This document shows, piece by piece, positions 1 through 12,000 of a stretch of DNA of 64,000 bases. The translations under genes and the position numbers were made by a program. The notes under the pieces were generated by a model that did not search any database, was not told where the DNA came from, and saw only the letters and a list, made by a program, of their open reading frames with translations. This DNA is from Phallusia mammillata. Taxonomy: Eukaryota > Chordata > Ascidiacea > Phlebobranchia > Ascidiidae. How positions within the stretch are numbered: position 1 is the stretch's first letter; each line of letters starts with the position of its first letter. The DNA is taken from contig QLIY01000302.1 of the NCBI GenBank assembly GCA_003260075.1, forward strand, positions 1 through 64,000, read 5' to 3'.

Positions 1-119
1 TTATGCTTTGCATCGGCCCTTCAAACTGTGTGTCTTATAATTTGCGCCGGCCCTCCAACCTGTGTGTCTTATGCTTTTCGCAGGCCCTCCAAACTGTGTG
101 TTTTATGCTTGCCCAGGCC
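1..119. repeat. 34-bp tandem repeat, about 3.5 units
   Basis: Units start at 1, 35, 69 and 103 (the last partial). Each reads roughly TTATGCTTTGC, then a GGCCCTCCAA core, then CTGTGTGTC. The period is exactly 34 bp with a few substitutions. The array probably continues beyond the left edge of the window. Confidence 0.85.
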
Positions 120-3100
120 ACCGATCAAAACCAGGCGTCCTTTATATTTCGTTTTGTACTTCTTTTTAATACATTGTCAGGAAATATTATTGGAAGTGTC
201 ATATTGAAAGACGGCAAAATCTGGCAGTGCCAAGGATATTAGATGATTGGTTATGTGTGGTTCAAACAATATTTAAACTAGGACCTGGTATGGCTAAAAA
301 CCGGGCCGTCATACCTGGTTATTATCTTAGGCCGATCGTACGGCATCGTGTATGGACCAAACATAACTGGAACGTTCGGCGCCAAGCTCGAAGTGTTTCA
401 TTGTTGAACATACGCCACACATATATGCCAACTTAAGCAAGGCACCCGGCTGCCGCCCATGTGTGGCTGCCTAGCGTTACCAAACATAATTGTACTTGGC
501 CCGGACATAAATTTCTGACTGGGAACCTTTAATCAAGGGCCGCATTTGACCCGCGGGCCGCAGGTTGCCCACCCCTGACGTAGATAATTGAATTCACAAA
601 ATTTAAGCAAGCCTTTATAAGTAGGTTATTGCTGTATGCAGCAAATCTATACATACAACCCGTGCACAATAACTTCCAGGCAAAGAAAGCGAATGTACCA
701 TGCTAAATGTAGCGAAGTTTTTCTGTCGTGGAATAACTGCGACACATATAATTGGACAATACAAATGTTTTTAAAATCATGCAATAAGTTTATAATTTGT
801 TTTGTGCATTTTTATGCTGTAATACCAAATGCCTTTTTTTATTGTGTTAAAAACTAAAAATTTTGTATGCCATGTGCACAATGTTTAAAGATAAATAACT
901 ATACATTAGCACTTACGTGTCTGATCTTTGACTAATGTAGAATAATTCAACCGGGACCGGAGTCGACAAAATATCGTGTTGTGTTTTCACAAATTTGATG
1001 TAAACAATTTGAATCCATGATATCTTTAAAAGGTCTATTCATTCCTGTGATGCAAATAAAAAATGTTCGTATTGGTAAGAAATTGGAGTGTATTTAGCAG
1101 AGCCAGAATAGCATTATGAGAAAACCGTATTACTGTTTCACGCGTGAGTAGCGTCTAAAAAACAATGCCTAATTTTTGTAGCAAAGTTCAGCAATGCAAC
1201 TGTCTCTACTGGTGACATTTTTGCTAGCATTCACACCACACGAAGTCAAACACTTAATGAATGTATCAAGCTTTAATCAGACTCATGTTTGTCATGTTTT
1301 TAAGTTCGACACATAAATGTACATTTTCCATAATTTTAGAGAAGTTTGGTTTGTGCACAAAATCCATTTCCATTTACTTATTTTATCGTAAACCGTTTCA
1401 TGCCACTAGGGTTATTTTACAACGGTTTACGGACATAAAATATAAAGGTTTAGTTGAAAAAATGGATGTGAAGGTAAATGTTTGAAGACAAAAAGAATAT
1501 ATTAAGGATAGTGGTAGATATGTAATTATATGAACAATTCTGCTCCCACACATACATGTGTTTGCTGAACGCTACGAGGCCCTTCGTGCGCATAAAAATC
1601 CATTAAACCACTGTCGAAGTCACATAGCCAGAGGCTATAACGAATTTACCCAAAGGCTTTTTAGTTGATTAGTTACTATAGCCGTATAATGCTAATGCAA
1701 TGACCTGGTTTATGGTAAGAAGACATAAAAATCCTTGACGTCAAATACACCTTTGTAAGAAATTTTTTAAACACAATTGAGTTTCATCACAATGTATTTT
1801 CGAATTGCCACAACAACAGTGAGATAAAGTAAGTTGTAGTCTATTGTTACAGAATTGTAAGCAGGCGTAAAACTGGACCCCGAATCCAAAAGTAGAAACC
1901 TGAAACCCGAACCGAACCCGTATTTTTTTTAAAAAGCATGCCCGAATCAGACCCGAAAGTTTGTGAAAATGTGGCAAAAGTAATGCCGGCTGTAAAGTAT
2001 CAGACCTGTTGTGTTGAAACTTAATCCTTTAACTGCTGAATTCTAATTGACAAATTAAGCCCGCCCTAACTTAGAACTCTTGTTTCTATGCAAGCTTTCA
2101 ATTTAACAACCCAGGTGCAGTATCCTGCAGTTTAAATTCCAAACGCCCACATTCCAAACTTATATTGCCACTTTTATAACTTTTAAAGCAGTTTCACAAT
2201 TCCTGTTTCAGGTAAATAACCTGATTACTGCCTCTGCTGTAAGAAACGGCGCCGAAAACACGCCAGGCGAGGAAGAAAAAACTTCGTGGACGAAACAATT
2301 AGTTATACGTCAAAGCCACGCTCGGAAGAGAAAATAACTGTTAGGAAGAAAAGAAGAGCACAAGGCAAAACAGAATGTGCTTAAATATGAGGCACAACGG
2401 ATGAAAGCAGCCTGTTACACGTGTACAATGCTTTTTTATGTATAAATGTCCTTTTATGATCTAGATCAGTGGTTCTCAACCTTTAGCAAACCGTGGCCCC
2501 CTAAAAGTAACTTTTAGGCCTCGTGGCCCCGGCCCTTTAAGTTAACCCTGCAAGTCATGTAAGTCCTGGCCCTCGTGAAAAATCAAAATGGCAACCCGTG
2601 TTGGAATTCGGTACTAATTTCGGCATTAAACAGGTCGAATAGAATAAACAAGAATCCGTAATCGTAAAAAACTTAACATAGACAAATAGTGTGTGAAATA
2701 GTCGATTAAATTAGGGAATAAAGTTGATTGCAACGCACAGTTAATTGTGAGCATTAATAAAGAAGATGGCTTTTAGTGGGTGTTTCTGGTGAACCTACAT
2801 ATTTATTTTATATTTATTTCGCTCCACGTTGTTTCTTTTTCTTCTAATTGCAGGTGCGTGATTCTGACTCGTTTGATAGTTATTTACTTAACTTACATTT
2901 GTTTAAAATTGTTTAATTCAGGACGTCCAACTGCCTGTCATATGCGTTCAGGTTTGGTTCGGGTTCACTAATTTTATTGTTTTGGAGGGTTCCAGTTTCG
3001 TTCAGGATTTAAAAATACACTTTTTCGGGTTCGAGTACTTTTTTTATTGTAGTTTAACATACTTTGTTTTTAATACAGGTTACAGGAAACTTTTGAACAT

Positions 3101-3171
3101 AAAAAGTAAAGAGATACTAAACAATTAACGCAATTTACCTCGTTTTAGGCATTACAGTATTTGTTACCTAC
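120..3171. other. Non-coding stretch with transposon remnants
   Basis: No reading frame here has supporting splice signals or recognisable protein similarity. The stretch holds the right end of a hAT-type element at about 562-577 (GGTTGCCCACCCCTG, matching the terminus at 60591). It also holds a segment at 2338-2462 that is a diverged copy of 7837-7965, and a hAT-like left end at 2466 (CAGTGGTTCTCAACC) followed by a CCTAAAAGTAACTTTTAGG palindrome. I see nothing else. Confidence 0.5.
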
Positions 3172-3238
3172 CTTGTGATTGGACCGACATTTCGTTTGAA
3201 GAAGAATCTACCTCCATATCTTGAATGTTATCACCCAT
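3172..3238 (-). pseudogene. Orphan first exon of the MGDN subfamily (copy A)
   Basis: On the minus strand ATG at 3238 opens a 22-codon frame starting MGDNIQDMEVDSSSNE. It ends in phase 1 at a GTAGGT donor, exactly like the first exons at 5881 and 11161. No matching motif exons were found downstream between 3171 and position 1, where the sequence no longer aligns with the paralogues. This is most likely a truncated duplicate of the array. It could still be a live first exon if its partners lie outside the window. Confidence 0.65.
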
Positions 3239-4110
3239 TTCGGTTTCAAAAAAACTTTATTTGTATTTTTACTGTAGTGAGCTAAAACCACTATTTCCTA
3301 AACACTGTGAAATTGAAAATATATCTTTATGAACATATAATGATCGCACAGCAAGCTTATTTGCAGTAAAAGGAAATTATTTGGTTAAATCAGACTTTAG
3401 AAAAATCCGGAGGATCAAACGTTTGGAATTATTACCATACAATGCGTCTAAGTTCAATGATTGGAATACCGGAAAATGTTAACCCTTTCCTCACAGCCGT
3501 CGGACGCTGCAAATTGGAAGGTCACTGTCTGTGTCAAGAACGTTAAAAAGCATGTTTGTATCATCCTGATGACTTTCTTTTCTATTTCACCCATCTTAAA
3601 ATAACTGCGTTGGAAATTTTATACTAAACACAGTGTCCTGACTGAAAAAACGGACAAATTATTCTACTAAACAATATGCCAACAAACTCTTCTCTTGGCC
3701 TGAGCAACTGGAGTCACGCTTTCTATAGTAGCTGTTTTAAAGGATAAGCCGAAGTTGCACCACAACTTGTTACTACATGGATTTCACGGCATGACGTCAC
3801 TTTTTGTATTTTACGGTGTTTAATTACGGTGTTTAAGACACAATTACACCACTTGTGCCTATATATTGTACACAACCGGATTTTTCAGAATCTCTTGGTA
3901 AATTTGTTGCTACCAACATACTGTTTATGGCTCTAGACTTCGCAGTAACTTGGGAGACCCCTAAAAGAGGTACGTGACTGAAGACCACTTTTTTAATACA
4001 AACCAATCTATTATTTTGAAAATAATAGAAGGCATTGATTAACTTTAACTTTCTGCACTCCAGGTTAAAAAAAACATTTTTTTTCTTTTGTTGTTTGCAA
4101 TTAAACAATG
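3239..4110. repeat. Upstream module of the gene array, copy 1
   Basis: This is the 5' flank of orphan exon A. It shares ordered blocks with four other places in the window. One block contains TACTAAACA-TATGCCAACAAA (here near 3665) and AAGGATAAGCCGAAGTTGC (3740). Another contains TTTGTTGCT-CCAACATACT (3903). The same order recurs at 5882-6800, 6780-7640, 11162-12000 and 14080-15530. The block may contain the promoter carried along with each gene duplication. Confidence 0.75.
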
Positions 4111-4480
4111 TTTTGTTCCCGTCGCAAAAACAACCAAATTGGTAAACATCCCAAAGTTGTATTCAAATTGTTGATGTTGTTATCATGCTCTGAGTCGATA
4201 TTTACAATCATTTGTACGAGAAACCAATTAGTTAGGCAAACAACACATACATCGTATGGCCAGGCAATTTGGATTAAAGACAAGATGTACAGTTTGAGCA
4301 ACTTTTTAAAGCAAATGCTTTTGCCATAGAACAAAGTGGTAGGCTACGTTATTACAGCAAGATATTATACAGTGAGTAGATGTCTAATACAGACATTATT
4401 GTGAACATATTGATATCAAACAATTCTTCAACCTCAGATTTACAAGCTCACAACTTCATGCACAAAACCACTGAAACGTA

Positions 4481-5881
4481 TTATTTAAGGTCAAGTTGTT
4501 TTGGTTCGTTGACATCTTTTCCGACGAGGTTTATCGTTGTGTTTTCGATTTCCCCATTCGAAAACAAAGTGTTAAGGTTTCTCACTCTGCTGCCAGGATT
4601 AGTTTGACGCACTTGAACTCCTTCAAAACAAAAACATGGTAATTGCTAGTGGCCGAACACTTGATTAAAAGTGTAATGTGGATTCGCTGTTGGAAATCAT
4701 AGATTTTATAGCCCATGTTTATAAATTTTTTTAACTGAATAGGACGTACTAAATTCTGTTCAACAAAAACTAAACGGGCAACTGTAATTAACAGATTTTG
4801 CACAACCAAAGTATTTGATAAATTGAATTTCACAGTTATCTACCGTCCTCATAGCTGTTTATATCTCCGCCACACATGGTGAGTTCTGAATTTTTTACAA
4901 TCGACTTGTCCATGCGAAATCCCAATTTTTCTGCTTCATCATGTTGCTTTAACTGTCGTTGATGTTGCTGTTGCTCATGATTCTCGTCTGAAACACATGA
5001 GCACTTAATATTGTTTGTGTAATTTTATGTTTCAGAATGTGAAATCGTACACACCTGGACTTATTTGAAAAAACATGTCGTTTTTTGGAAATGAAAAAAA
5101 ATATGTATCCTAAATGTTACCACTTTATAATCGAAAAAACATAACAATTTAAACTTGCCACTGCTGATAGTGTTCTTGCTACCACCAACGACATGTAAAG
5201 TAACAGCTGTAAGTTTCTCGTTTTCGAAGTTATGATCAAACCCCTTTCTTTCATCCCCAGCAGATGGGCTTTTAACACCAGCAGCACCTGAAACTAAGCA
5301 CAATAGCTCATAATGGTTAAGTAACATTAAAAAAAATCCGTTTAAAACTAAAACGTTGGACACATCAAATGCTGCAAGCATCCCACGTGTTTAGTTAATT
5401 CGGTTATACGAACATCCGATGAACATTGTCCATCCTCTACTTAACCATTTTTGCGAAGCTTTACTATCAAGAGGGCGAAGAAACACTAAAAAAATTCCCA
5501 CTGGACACGCCACTGGTCACCATCAGCAAATTCTACCCAACCTGCTGTTACTTCTTGTGTGTAGCATACCTGATACTTGTATTGTTGCACATGACAGATA
5601 TGACTTGCACGAAAGTAACTCCCGTAACTTAGTCCCGGTAAAAATCAATTTTAAAGCAATTACCCGGATGGAAATAATGAACATATTCAAGTGCAGAGTG
5701 GAACGTAAATTTAAACTAATTTCGTTTCTCACCGGATTCAACTTTTTTAACATAAAAGGTAAAGCGCTACTAAAAATTGTAGGAGTTTGTAGCAATACAG
5801 TATGTGTTACTTACCTTGTGATTGGCTCGAAGTTTCGGTTGTAGAGGAATCTACCTCCATATCTTGAATGTTATCACCCAT
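4481..5881 (-). CDS. Short motif-repeat protein, MGDN subfamily (gene B), 159 aa
   Basis: I do not recognise this family. Four minus-strand exons are 5881-5815, 5287-5159, 4987-4844 and 4620-4481. All introns are phase 1 and the total is 480 nt, 159 residues plus stop. Exon 1 encodes an acidic leader (MGDNIQDMEVDSS). Exons 2-4 each end with one copy of the array's motif: FENEKLTAVTLHVVGGSKN (exon 2, divergent), SELTMCGGDINSYED (exon 3) and NTTINLVGKDVNEP (exon 4). Exon 3 also has a Gln/His-rich stretch. No signal peptide or membrane segment is visible. Intron 2 has a GC donor (GCAAGT), where the paralogue at 9737-11161 has GT. The closest relative is gene C. The motif looks like a beta-rich or amyloid-type repeat, which is inference. 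Confidence 0.72.
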
Positions 5882-6779
5882 TTTGGTTTTAAAATTGCCT
5901 TATTTGTTTTTTACTGTTAGTAAGCTAATTTCACTATTTTCTATAACAACCATAGCAAAACATTTTAAAATGTTTAAAACAAACCAAACCAAACGTGTTC
6001 CTTTAGGATAGTCATAACGATCGAACAACACACTAATTCAGTACAGGGAAATTCATTGCTAAAATCACTTTCTAAGGAAATGACCACAAGAAAAGGAGAA
6101 AGAAGCCACTAACCGCGAGGGTCAAAAGTTCAGAATTATTACCATACAATGCGACTGCAATAACTTGAACAGCAGAAAAGGTTTTTTCTTTGTTTTAAGC
6201 ACTGATGAATAGAAGGCCACAGTCTAAATTCAATACTTTTAATTGTTGCTTGCTGGTGATGAACCTTTTCATTTAGCCCATCTAAAAGCAGCTGCTTTCG
6301 TAAATTTGTACCAAAAACGTTGAACCGACTAAAAAACTGACAAAATCATTCTACTAAACAGTATGCCAACAAACGTTGTTTTTGTCCGAAGCAACTGGAG
6401 TCGTAATTTCTAGCAACATTGTTAAAGAACTAGCCAAAGTTGCACCACACCTTGTCACCACCACATGAATTTCACGACTTGACATCACTTTTGTATTGTA
6501 CGATGTCAAATTACAAAAATCAACAAAGACAATATTACTCCACTCGTGATCAGATTCTCGATTCAGTTACATCGCCACTAGCGGTTTCAAATTTCATTAC
6601 GTAACGTTTATTTGGGGGCAGTGAACGAAAATACGGTGGTTCCAAATAGCAACTTCCTGGTTTTGTTACTTGTTTATTAAATAAAATTGGGTAATGTTGA
6701 CGATTTGCGTTTGTGTAGTAGTTTTTACAAAAAACTACAGTTGTATACAAGAGAGATTTTCAGATTTTTTGGGTGAATT
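5882..6779. repeat. Upstream module, copy 2 (flank of gene B)
   Basis: This sequence lies directly upstream of the gene B start and repeats blocks of the other modules. Examples are the TTCTACTAAACAGTATGCC block near 6351, the GTTGCACCACA-CTTGTCACC block near 6440, and the GCGGTTTCAAATTTCATTACG block near 6582. No coding exon could be supported in it. Confidence 0.7.
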
Positions 6780-7640
6780 TGTTGCTTCCAACGTACTGAA
6801 AAAGATAATGAATGCAAGAAAAGGAAGGTGCCACAAACAGTGAGGTTCAAAAGTTCGAAATTATTACCAATGCATCTGATGACTAAATTAACGGAAAAGA
6901 TTTGCTATAGTCTCGCAGCCGCCAGGCACTGGAGAATAAAAGGTTACTGACAGTACCAAAAACTCAAAAAGCATTTTTTGTACCTTACTGATGTTTTTTT
7001 TTAAAAAAAACTGCGTTCGAAAGTTTGTACTAAAAAAATTGACTTGACTAAGAGAAGGCTGACAAATCATTCTACTAAACAGTATGCCCACAAACGCTCT
7101 TCTTGCCCTGAGTAAGCGCATTTTCTTAAACAGGAGTTTTGATGTAATAGCAGGAGTTGCACCACAGCTTGTCACCACTACATGGATTTCCCAAGTGACA
7201 CCCCTTTTATATTTTATATTTTTTTAGGGTGTCAAATTATAACAATATACTGAAACAAATAAGTTCCTGATTCAATTGTTTTACACCTTACGCCACACGT
7301 GACTATATTGTTAATTCAGTTACACCACCATTGACGGTTTCCGACGGTGATTCAAAATTGAGACGGTGGTTTAAAACAGCAATTTCCATGTTTTAGTGCT
7401 TGTTAATTAAAACAAAAATGGTTGATTTTTTGACGATTTGTGTTTGTTGAGTAGTTGCCCGAAATAATAGTTACACATAACGTAATTTTTGAGATTTACT
7501 TGGTGTATTTGTTGCTGACAACGTACTACTTTGGCTCTTGGGCTTTGCAGTAACTTTTCGCTTTCTTTATGTTATCTTGTCTTTCTTAAATCAGCTGCCT
7601 AACTTCAACTGGTAAAATTGTATGATGAACCAAAATATTG
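6780..7640. repeat. Upstream module, copy 3, without its gene
   Basis: The blocks appear in the same order as in the other modules: TTTGTTGCT-CCAACGTACT at 6780, TTCTACTAAACAGTATGCC at 7071, GTCACCACTACATGG near 7172, and the CAACGTACTA...CTCTTGGGCTT segment near 7518. No MGDN first exon lies next to it, so this looks like a partial duplication of the flank alone. Confidence 0.7.
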
Positions 7641-7836
7641 CCTTGACCAAGCATCTGTTACATCTTTTGCTTTAAATGCATTAACTGTTTGGCATAAACT
7701 GTGAAAACTCTGCCTTAACAAAGTCACAGTACAAAAAGGTCATTGGCTGGATATATTGTATACACTTTGTTTGCGATTATCGAAGCGGAACAAGTTCAAA
7801 ATGTCAACCACCCTTCAATAGAGTGAAACCAAACAA

Positions 7837-7965
7837 CTGTTAGGAAGAAAAACAGAGCACAAAGACCAAACAGAATGTGCTTAAAAATTAGGCACAAAAA
7901 AAAGAAAGCAGCCTGTTACACGTATACAATGTGTTTTTATGTATAAATACCCTTTTATAATCTTG
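7837..7965. repeat. Dispersed repeat, second copy of 2338-2462
   Basis: Starting at CTGTTAGGAAGAAAA, this segment aligns to 2338-2462 over about 125 bp. Shared blocks include CAGAATGTGCTTAAA, AGGCACAA, GCAGCCTGTTACACG and TTTTTATGTATAAAT. The copies differ by scattered substitutions. I see no coding capacity, and its class is unknown. Confidence 0.75.
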
Positions 7966-8079
7966 ATGTATTGTATCGTGTTTTTTTTTCGATATTTAAG
8001 TGTGCTCCACGTTGTTTCTTTTTAGATAACCTATTGCTGCCAAGCATAATATCAAGGTAATAGAGCTCTTCTGGCAAAT

Positions 8080-8651
8080 GTATTTTATTGCTACGTTTTG
8101 ACGTCCTATCATGCCGCCTTCATCAGCGTAAATGACACTAAATGCGCGTAGTACAGTGCAAGATAAACAAAGGAAAAAAAGAATTAAACGCAAGCACGTT
8201 ACAACGCAACGAAAACACCGCGCGATAACGGATGATTGGGCCTCTAATGTTTGAGCAGGTACCTGTAGCACGCTGAAAGCATCACGTCTGTTTTGATGTT
8301 CATTGTGTTGCCCCGTTAATGAATATTCCATGCTTTAAGAAATAGTCTTTTCCTGTGGTCAGGCTCTCAGACCACAACAGACGCCGCATTGAAATTAATA
8401 CGGTGGCCTTGTGACACCGCGTGATTGGAAAGGGACGACTTCTTCGCGTCCCTGTTGACAACATCCCGTGGATGTTCTTTTCGGCGGGTGTTGAGTGACT
8501 TTCCAGTTTCCCCGATATATACCAGAGGATACTCGGCGCAAGGAATAAAATATACAACACATCGTTGTTCAAAGGTATTGATGGGATCTTTCGGGTGACT
8601 CAGTAGTAACATGTTGCGATGTTGCGACGCGAAGAAGTCGGCCCAGTGCAA
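8080..8651 (-). mobile_element. Penelope-like element fragment with GIY-YIG nuclease domain
   Basis: On the minus strand the frame from 8651 encodes a GIY-YIG-type segment. VVYFIPCA and LVYIGETGKSLNTRRKEH match the start of the endonuclease found at the C-terminus of Penelope-like retroelements, followed by LSNHAVSQGHRINF. The frame breaks near 8370, and similarity seems to continue in another frame with YFLKHGIFI. The reverse transcriptase part was not found, so this is a 5'-truncated, frameshifted copy. Downstream, at about 8143-8080, lies CTGATGAAGGCGGCATGATAGG...AAAACG. This is like the decayed hammerhead region known from such elements. Confidence 0.65.
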
Positions 8652-9736
8652 ATCAACATAGCAGTTGACTCACCACTGTGGCATATCTTTCAAACCAGTG
8701 GTACTCAACCTGTGGTGCGCGTATAACTAGCGGCACGCCGTATCATCAAGTTGTACGTGATTAGCTATCTGTCTTACTCAGTTTAAGTCAGATTCTATAT
8801 CATAACTCAACTGACCCAACTGATCAGCCCTGGTTTGGGGCGAAACTCGATAAGAACATAGTGACTTGGGACCAGCTAATGAAACCAAAATGGCTAGTTG
8901 CATTAAGCCATGCAGTGGCTTAAAACAATCCGGCTAAAAACGGGTCGTGGCTTAAACTCGTTGTATCATATTGCATAGTTTATCTGGCTTACATGTCATT
9001 ACATGTAGCCAATTGAAAACCCATTTTGCCTGACTTAAAACGTGTCCGAAAAGATAAATGTCATTGCAGAAGGTTTTGCGACCAAACGAATCAAATCCCA
9101 ACCTACAGTCAAGAAAAAATGACCAGCTTAGGCATTTGGATTATCACCTGCCAATATTAGCCTTTGACGTTTATATACATATATACACATAGAAATATGA
9201 TTATCTACATACAGAACTGTAGATTTGGAGTTCTGTAAATGGTGGAGGCTGATTTGATTGTAGACCGCTTTAAATCAATGAAATATTTTGAAAATAATGC
9301 AAGGAATTTTACATCGCTTTTGTTCACTCAAGTTTGGAAAAAAAACGCACAAATTTGTTTCAAACCGTTGTATTTAAGTTGTTGTTTCTTGTAGCATCAC
9401 GTCAAGAAACCAAACAATTTTGCTGACAATATTTACAAATCCCTTGCTAATATTTACATTTCTTAGCTCGAGAAACCAACTGATTAAGTAAACACATCAT
9501 TTGTTTGATCAGGCAGTTTGAATTAACGGCTAGTTTGTCCAATCAAAACAAAACGTTCTCCCAGATAAAATGTAGTTTGTTATTACAGCAAGATTGTAGA
9601 ACAATCACATACACTCATACAGTGTAGTTCAAATACAGATTTTTCAACAATTTAACATTAAACAAAGTAAAAAAAAGCTTACTATTGTGGCATAGAAAGC
9701 GTATAGGCTAATTTTAAGCAAACTTCTGGAAACTTA
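8652..9736. other. Non-coding spacer
   Basis: Apart from a hAT-like terminus near 8696 (CAGTGGTACTCAACC, no matching right end found), this spacer is AT-rich. From about 9420 it is 3' flank shared with gene B (AACCAA-TGATTAAGTAAACA, compare 4222). I see no supported gene. Confidence 0.5.
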
Positions 9737-11161
9737 TTATGTTAGGTTAATCTGTTTCGGTTTGTTGACTTTTTTCCCGACGAGGTTTATCGTCGTATTT
9801 TTTAATTTCCCATTCGAAAACAAAGTGCTGACTGTTTTGTTTTCGTTGCCAGAACCAGATGGACGCGACTCAAAAACGTTTTCTTTAACTGAATTGAACT
9901 TCCAAGTTCAATTCTGCCCAAAGAAAGCAAAACGGACAAATGTAACGGTATTGTGCAACCAAAGTATTTGATGGATTGAATTTCACGGTTACCTACCATC
10001 TTCGAATCTGTTAAAATCTCCGCCACACTCGGTTGTTTCAGAATCTGTAGCAGTCAAATTGTCTGCACGAAGACCCAGTTTTCCCGCTTTGCCATTTTGT
10101 TTGAGTTGCTGTTGTTGCTGCTGATTTACAACTAAAAAACATGGACACTTAATATTTTAATTGTGCTACAAAAGGATCGGCAACCATTTTTGCACTTTGG
10201 ACCGTTTTTGAAACTGATTATTTTGCGGACCGGCCTTTAAAAAACTACAAGTATTCAGCAATACAAACGCATTTATTAGTTTATGATTTTAGGGATGGAC
10301 GGCAAAGTGTTTCAAAGCATCTGATATAACTTATAATTTAATATAACTTTCATTCTGAAAAACTAAAACTAGATCAACTTACCACTGGTGATATCGTTCA
10401 TGTTTTCACCAACGGCATTTAAGGTGGCGCCTGCAAGTTCCTCATTTTCGATGTGGGGGGGGGGTGTTTCAAAGCATCTGATATAACTTATAATTTAATA
10501 GAACTTTCATTCTGAAAAACTAAAACTAGATCAACTTACCGCTGGTGATATCGTTCATGTTTCCACCAACGGCATTTAAGGTGGCGCCTGCAAGTTCCTC
10601 ATTTTCGATGTTGTGGTCGAACCCTTTCTTTCATCTACGGCAGATAGGCTAACGTCAGCATCATCCAAAACTACAAAAACACAAACACTCGTAATGGTCA
10701 AGTAACGTCTTAAACGAGTACCGTCTAAAACTGTGGGTACGTTGAACACATCATAAGCTACAAGCCCAAAGGTCTGACGAAATTCGACTGTACAAATTTT
10801 CGATGAACTATCTTCGACCACTGACTTAACATTTTTGTGGAAGTTTAAAAAGAAGCCCAAGAAACATACGCTTCTAATTCCCAGAAAAATCAACTGGATA
10901 CATTATTAAACCTATCGTTCCTGTTTTTTCGTGCAACATGCTAAATATTCGTATTGTTGTACATGTACAAGTAGAACGTAAGTTGATGATGTTATTTTTC
11001 GCGAGTGTAAACTTTTTTAACATAAAAAGTAAAGAGATACTAAACAAATAATGCATTTTCCCTCGTTTTAAGCTTTACAGTATTTGTTACCTACCTTGTG
11101 AATGGCCCGACATTTCATTTGAAGAAGAATCTACCTCCATATGTTGAATGTTATCAGTCAT
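9737..11161 (-). CDS. Short motif-repeat protein, MGDN subfamily (gene C), with a frameshift
   Basis: This is the paralogue of gene B; function unknown. Minus-strand exons are 11161-11095 (MTDNIQHMEVDSSS...), about 10670-10540, 10131-9997 and 9882-9737. All junctions are phase 1. Exon 3 is Gln-rich and ends TECGGDFNRFEDG. Exon 4 ends NTTINLVGKKVNKP, a few residues before the stop. Exon 2 has a one-base deletion relative to gene B (three Gs instead of four near 10622), so the assembled frame is broken. Its 3' half is also present twice, because of the G10 junction at 10455-10464. The deletion may therefore be real decay or an assembly fault. The other exons show no damage, which argues for a recently active gene. 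Confidence 0.6.
10308..10611. repeat. Direct repeat around a G10 run (10455-10464)
   Basis: Copy 1 (10308-10454) and copy 2 (10465-10611) are both 147 bp and differ by a few bases, for example TTAATATAAC versus TTAATAGAAC and CACTGGTG versus CGCTGGTG. Between them are exactly ten Gs. The pair covers the 3' part of exon 2 of gene C, each copy with its own splice donor. The SNP-level difference fits two alleles joined by the assembler. Confidence 0.9.
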
Positions 11162-12000
11162 TTAACTTATTTCCTAAACATAGTGAAATTGAAAGTATAT
11201 CTTCAGGAAGTTTTCCATAATGATCGCACAGCAAACCAATTTACCGTAAAAGGAAATTGTTTGGTTTAATCAGTCTTTAGAAAAATAACTATAAGAAAAG
11301 GGAGAAGACGTTAATCACCCGGAGGATCAAAAGTTCGGAATTATTACCATACAATGCGACTAAAGTCCAATGACTGGAATAACGGAAAAAGTTTTGCCTC
11401 TCGGCCATCGGAGGCTGCAAATTGGAAGGTCACTAACTGTATGAAGAACTTGAAAAAAGCGTTTTTTGTATCATCTTGATGACTTGCTTTTCTATTTCAC
11501 CCATCCTAAAATAACTGCGTTCGTAAATTTTTCCTAAAAACAGTGACCTGACTGAAAATACTGACAAATCATTCTACTAAACAGTATGCCAACAAACGCT
11601 GTTTTTGCCCTGAGCAACTGGGCTCGCAATTTCTATGCAGCAGTTGTAAAGGATAAGCCGAAGTTGCACCACAACTTGTCACTATATGACGTCACTTTTT
11701 GTATTTTACGGTGTTTAGTTACAAACACAATTTGTGACAAAGACACCATTACACCACTCGTGACTATATTGTCGAATCAGTTCCATCACCAACAGCGGTT
11801 TTATATTTCATTACGCAACCTTTATTTAGGGTAGTGGACGAAATAGACTCTGCTTTGAATGGGCAAGTTCCTGGATTGGGTGCTTGTCTCTTAAAAAACT
11901 TGGGCATTTTTTTTATTTGTTTGTTCAGTAGTTGCCAGTTGTACTCAACAGAATTTTTCAGACACTGCCAACGTACTATTTATGGCTCAAAATGTATGCG
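11162..12000. repeat. Upstream module, copy 4 (flank of gene C)
   Basis: The same ordered blocks as in the other modules occur here: the AGTTCGGAATTATTACCATACAATGCG block near 11330, TTCTACTAAACAGTATGCC near 11570, GATAAGCCGAAGTTGCACC near 11653, and TGCCAACGTACTATTT near 11965. The short plus-strand open frames inside are not conserved between copies, so I do not call them genes. Confidence 0.72.

Noticed and set aside
5419-5844. 141-codon plus-strand frame
   Set aside because: It overlaps the first exon and intron of gene B on the other strand; the homologous region of gene C does not keep it open.
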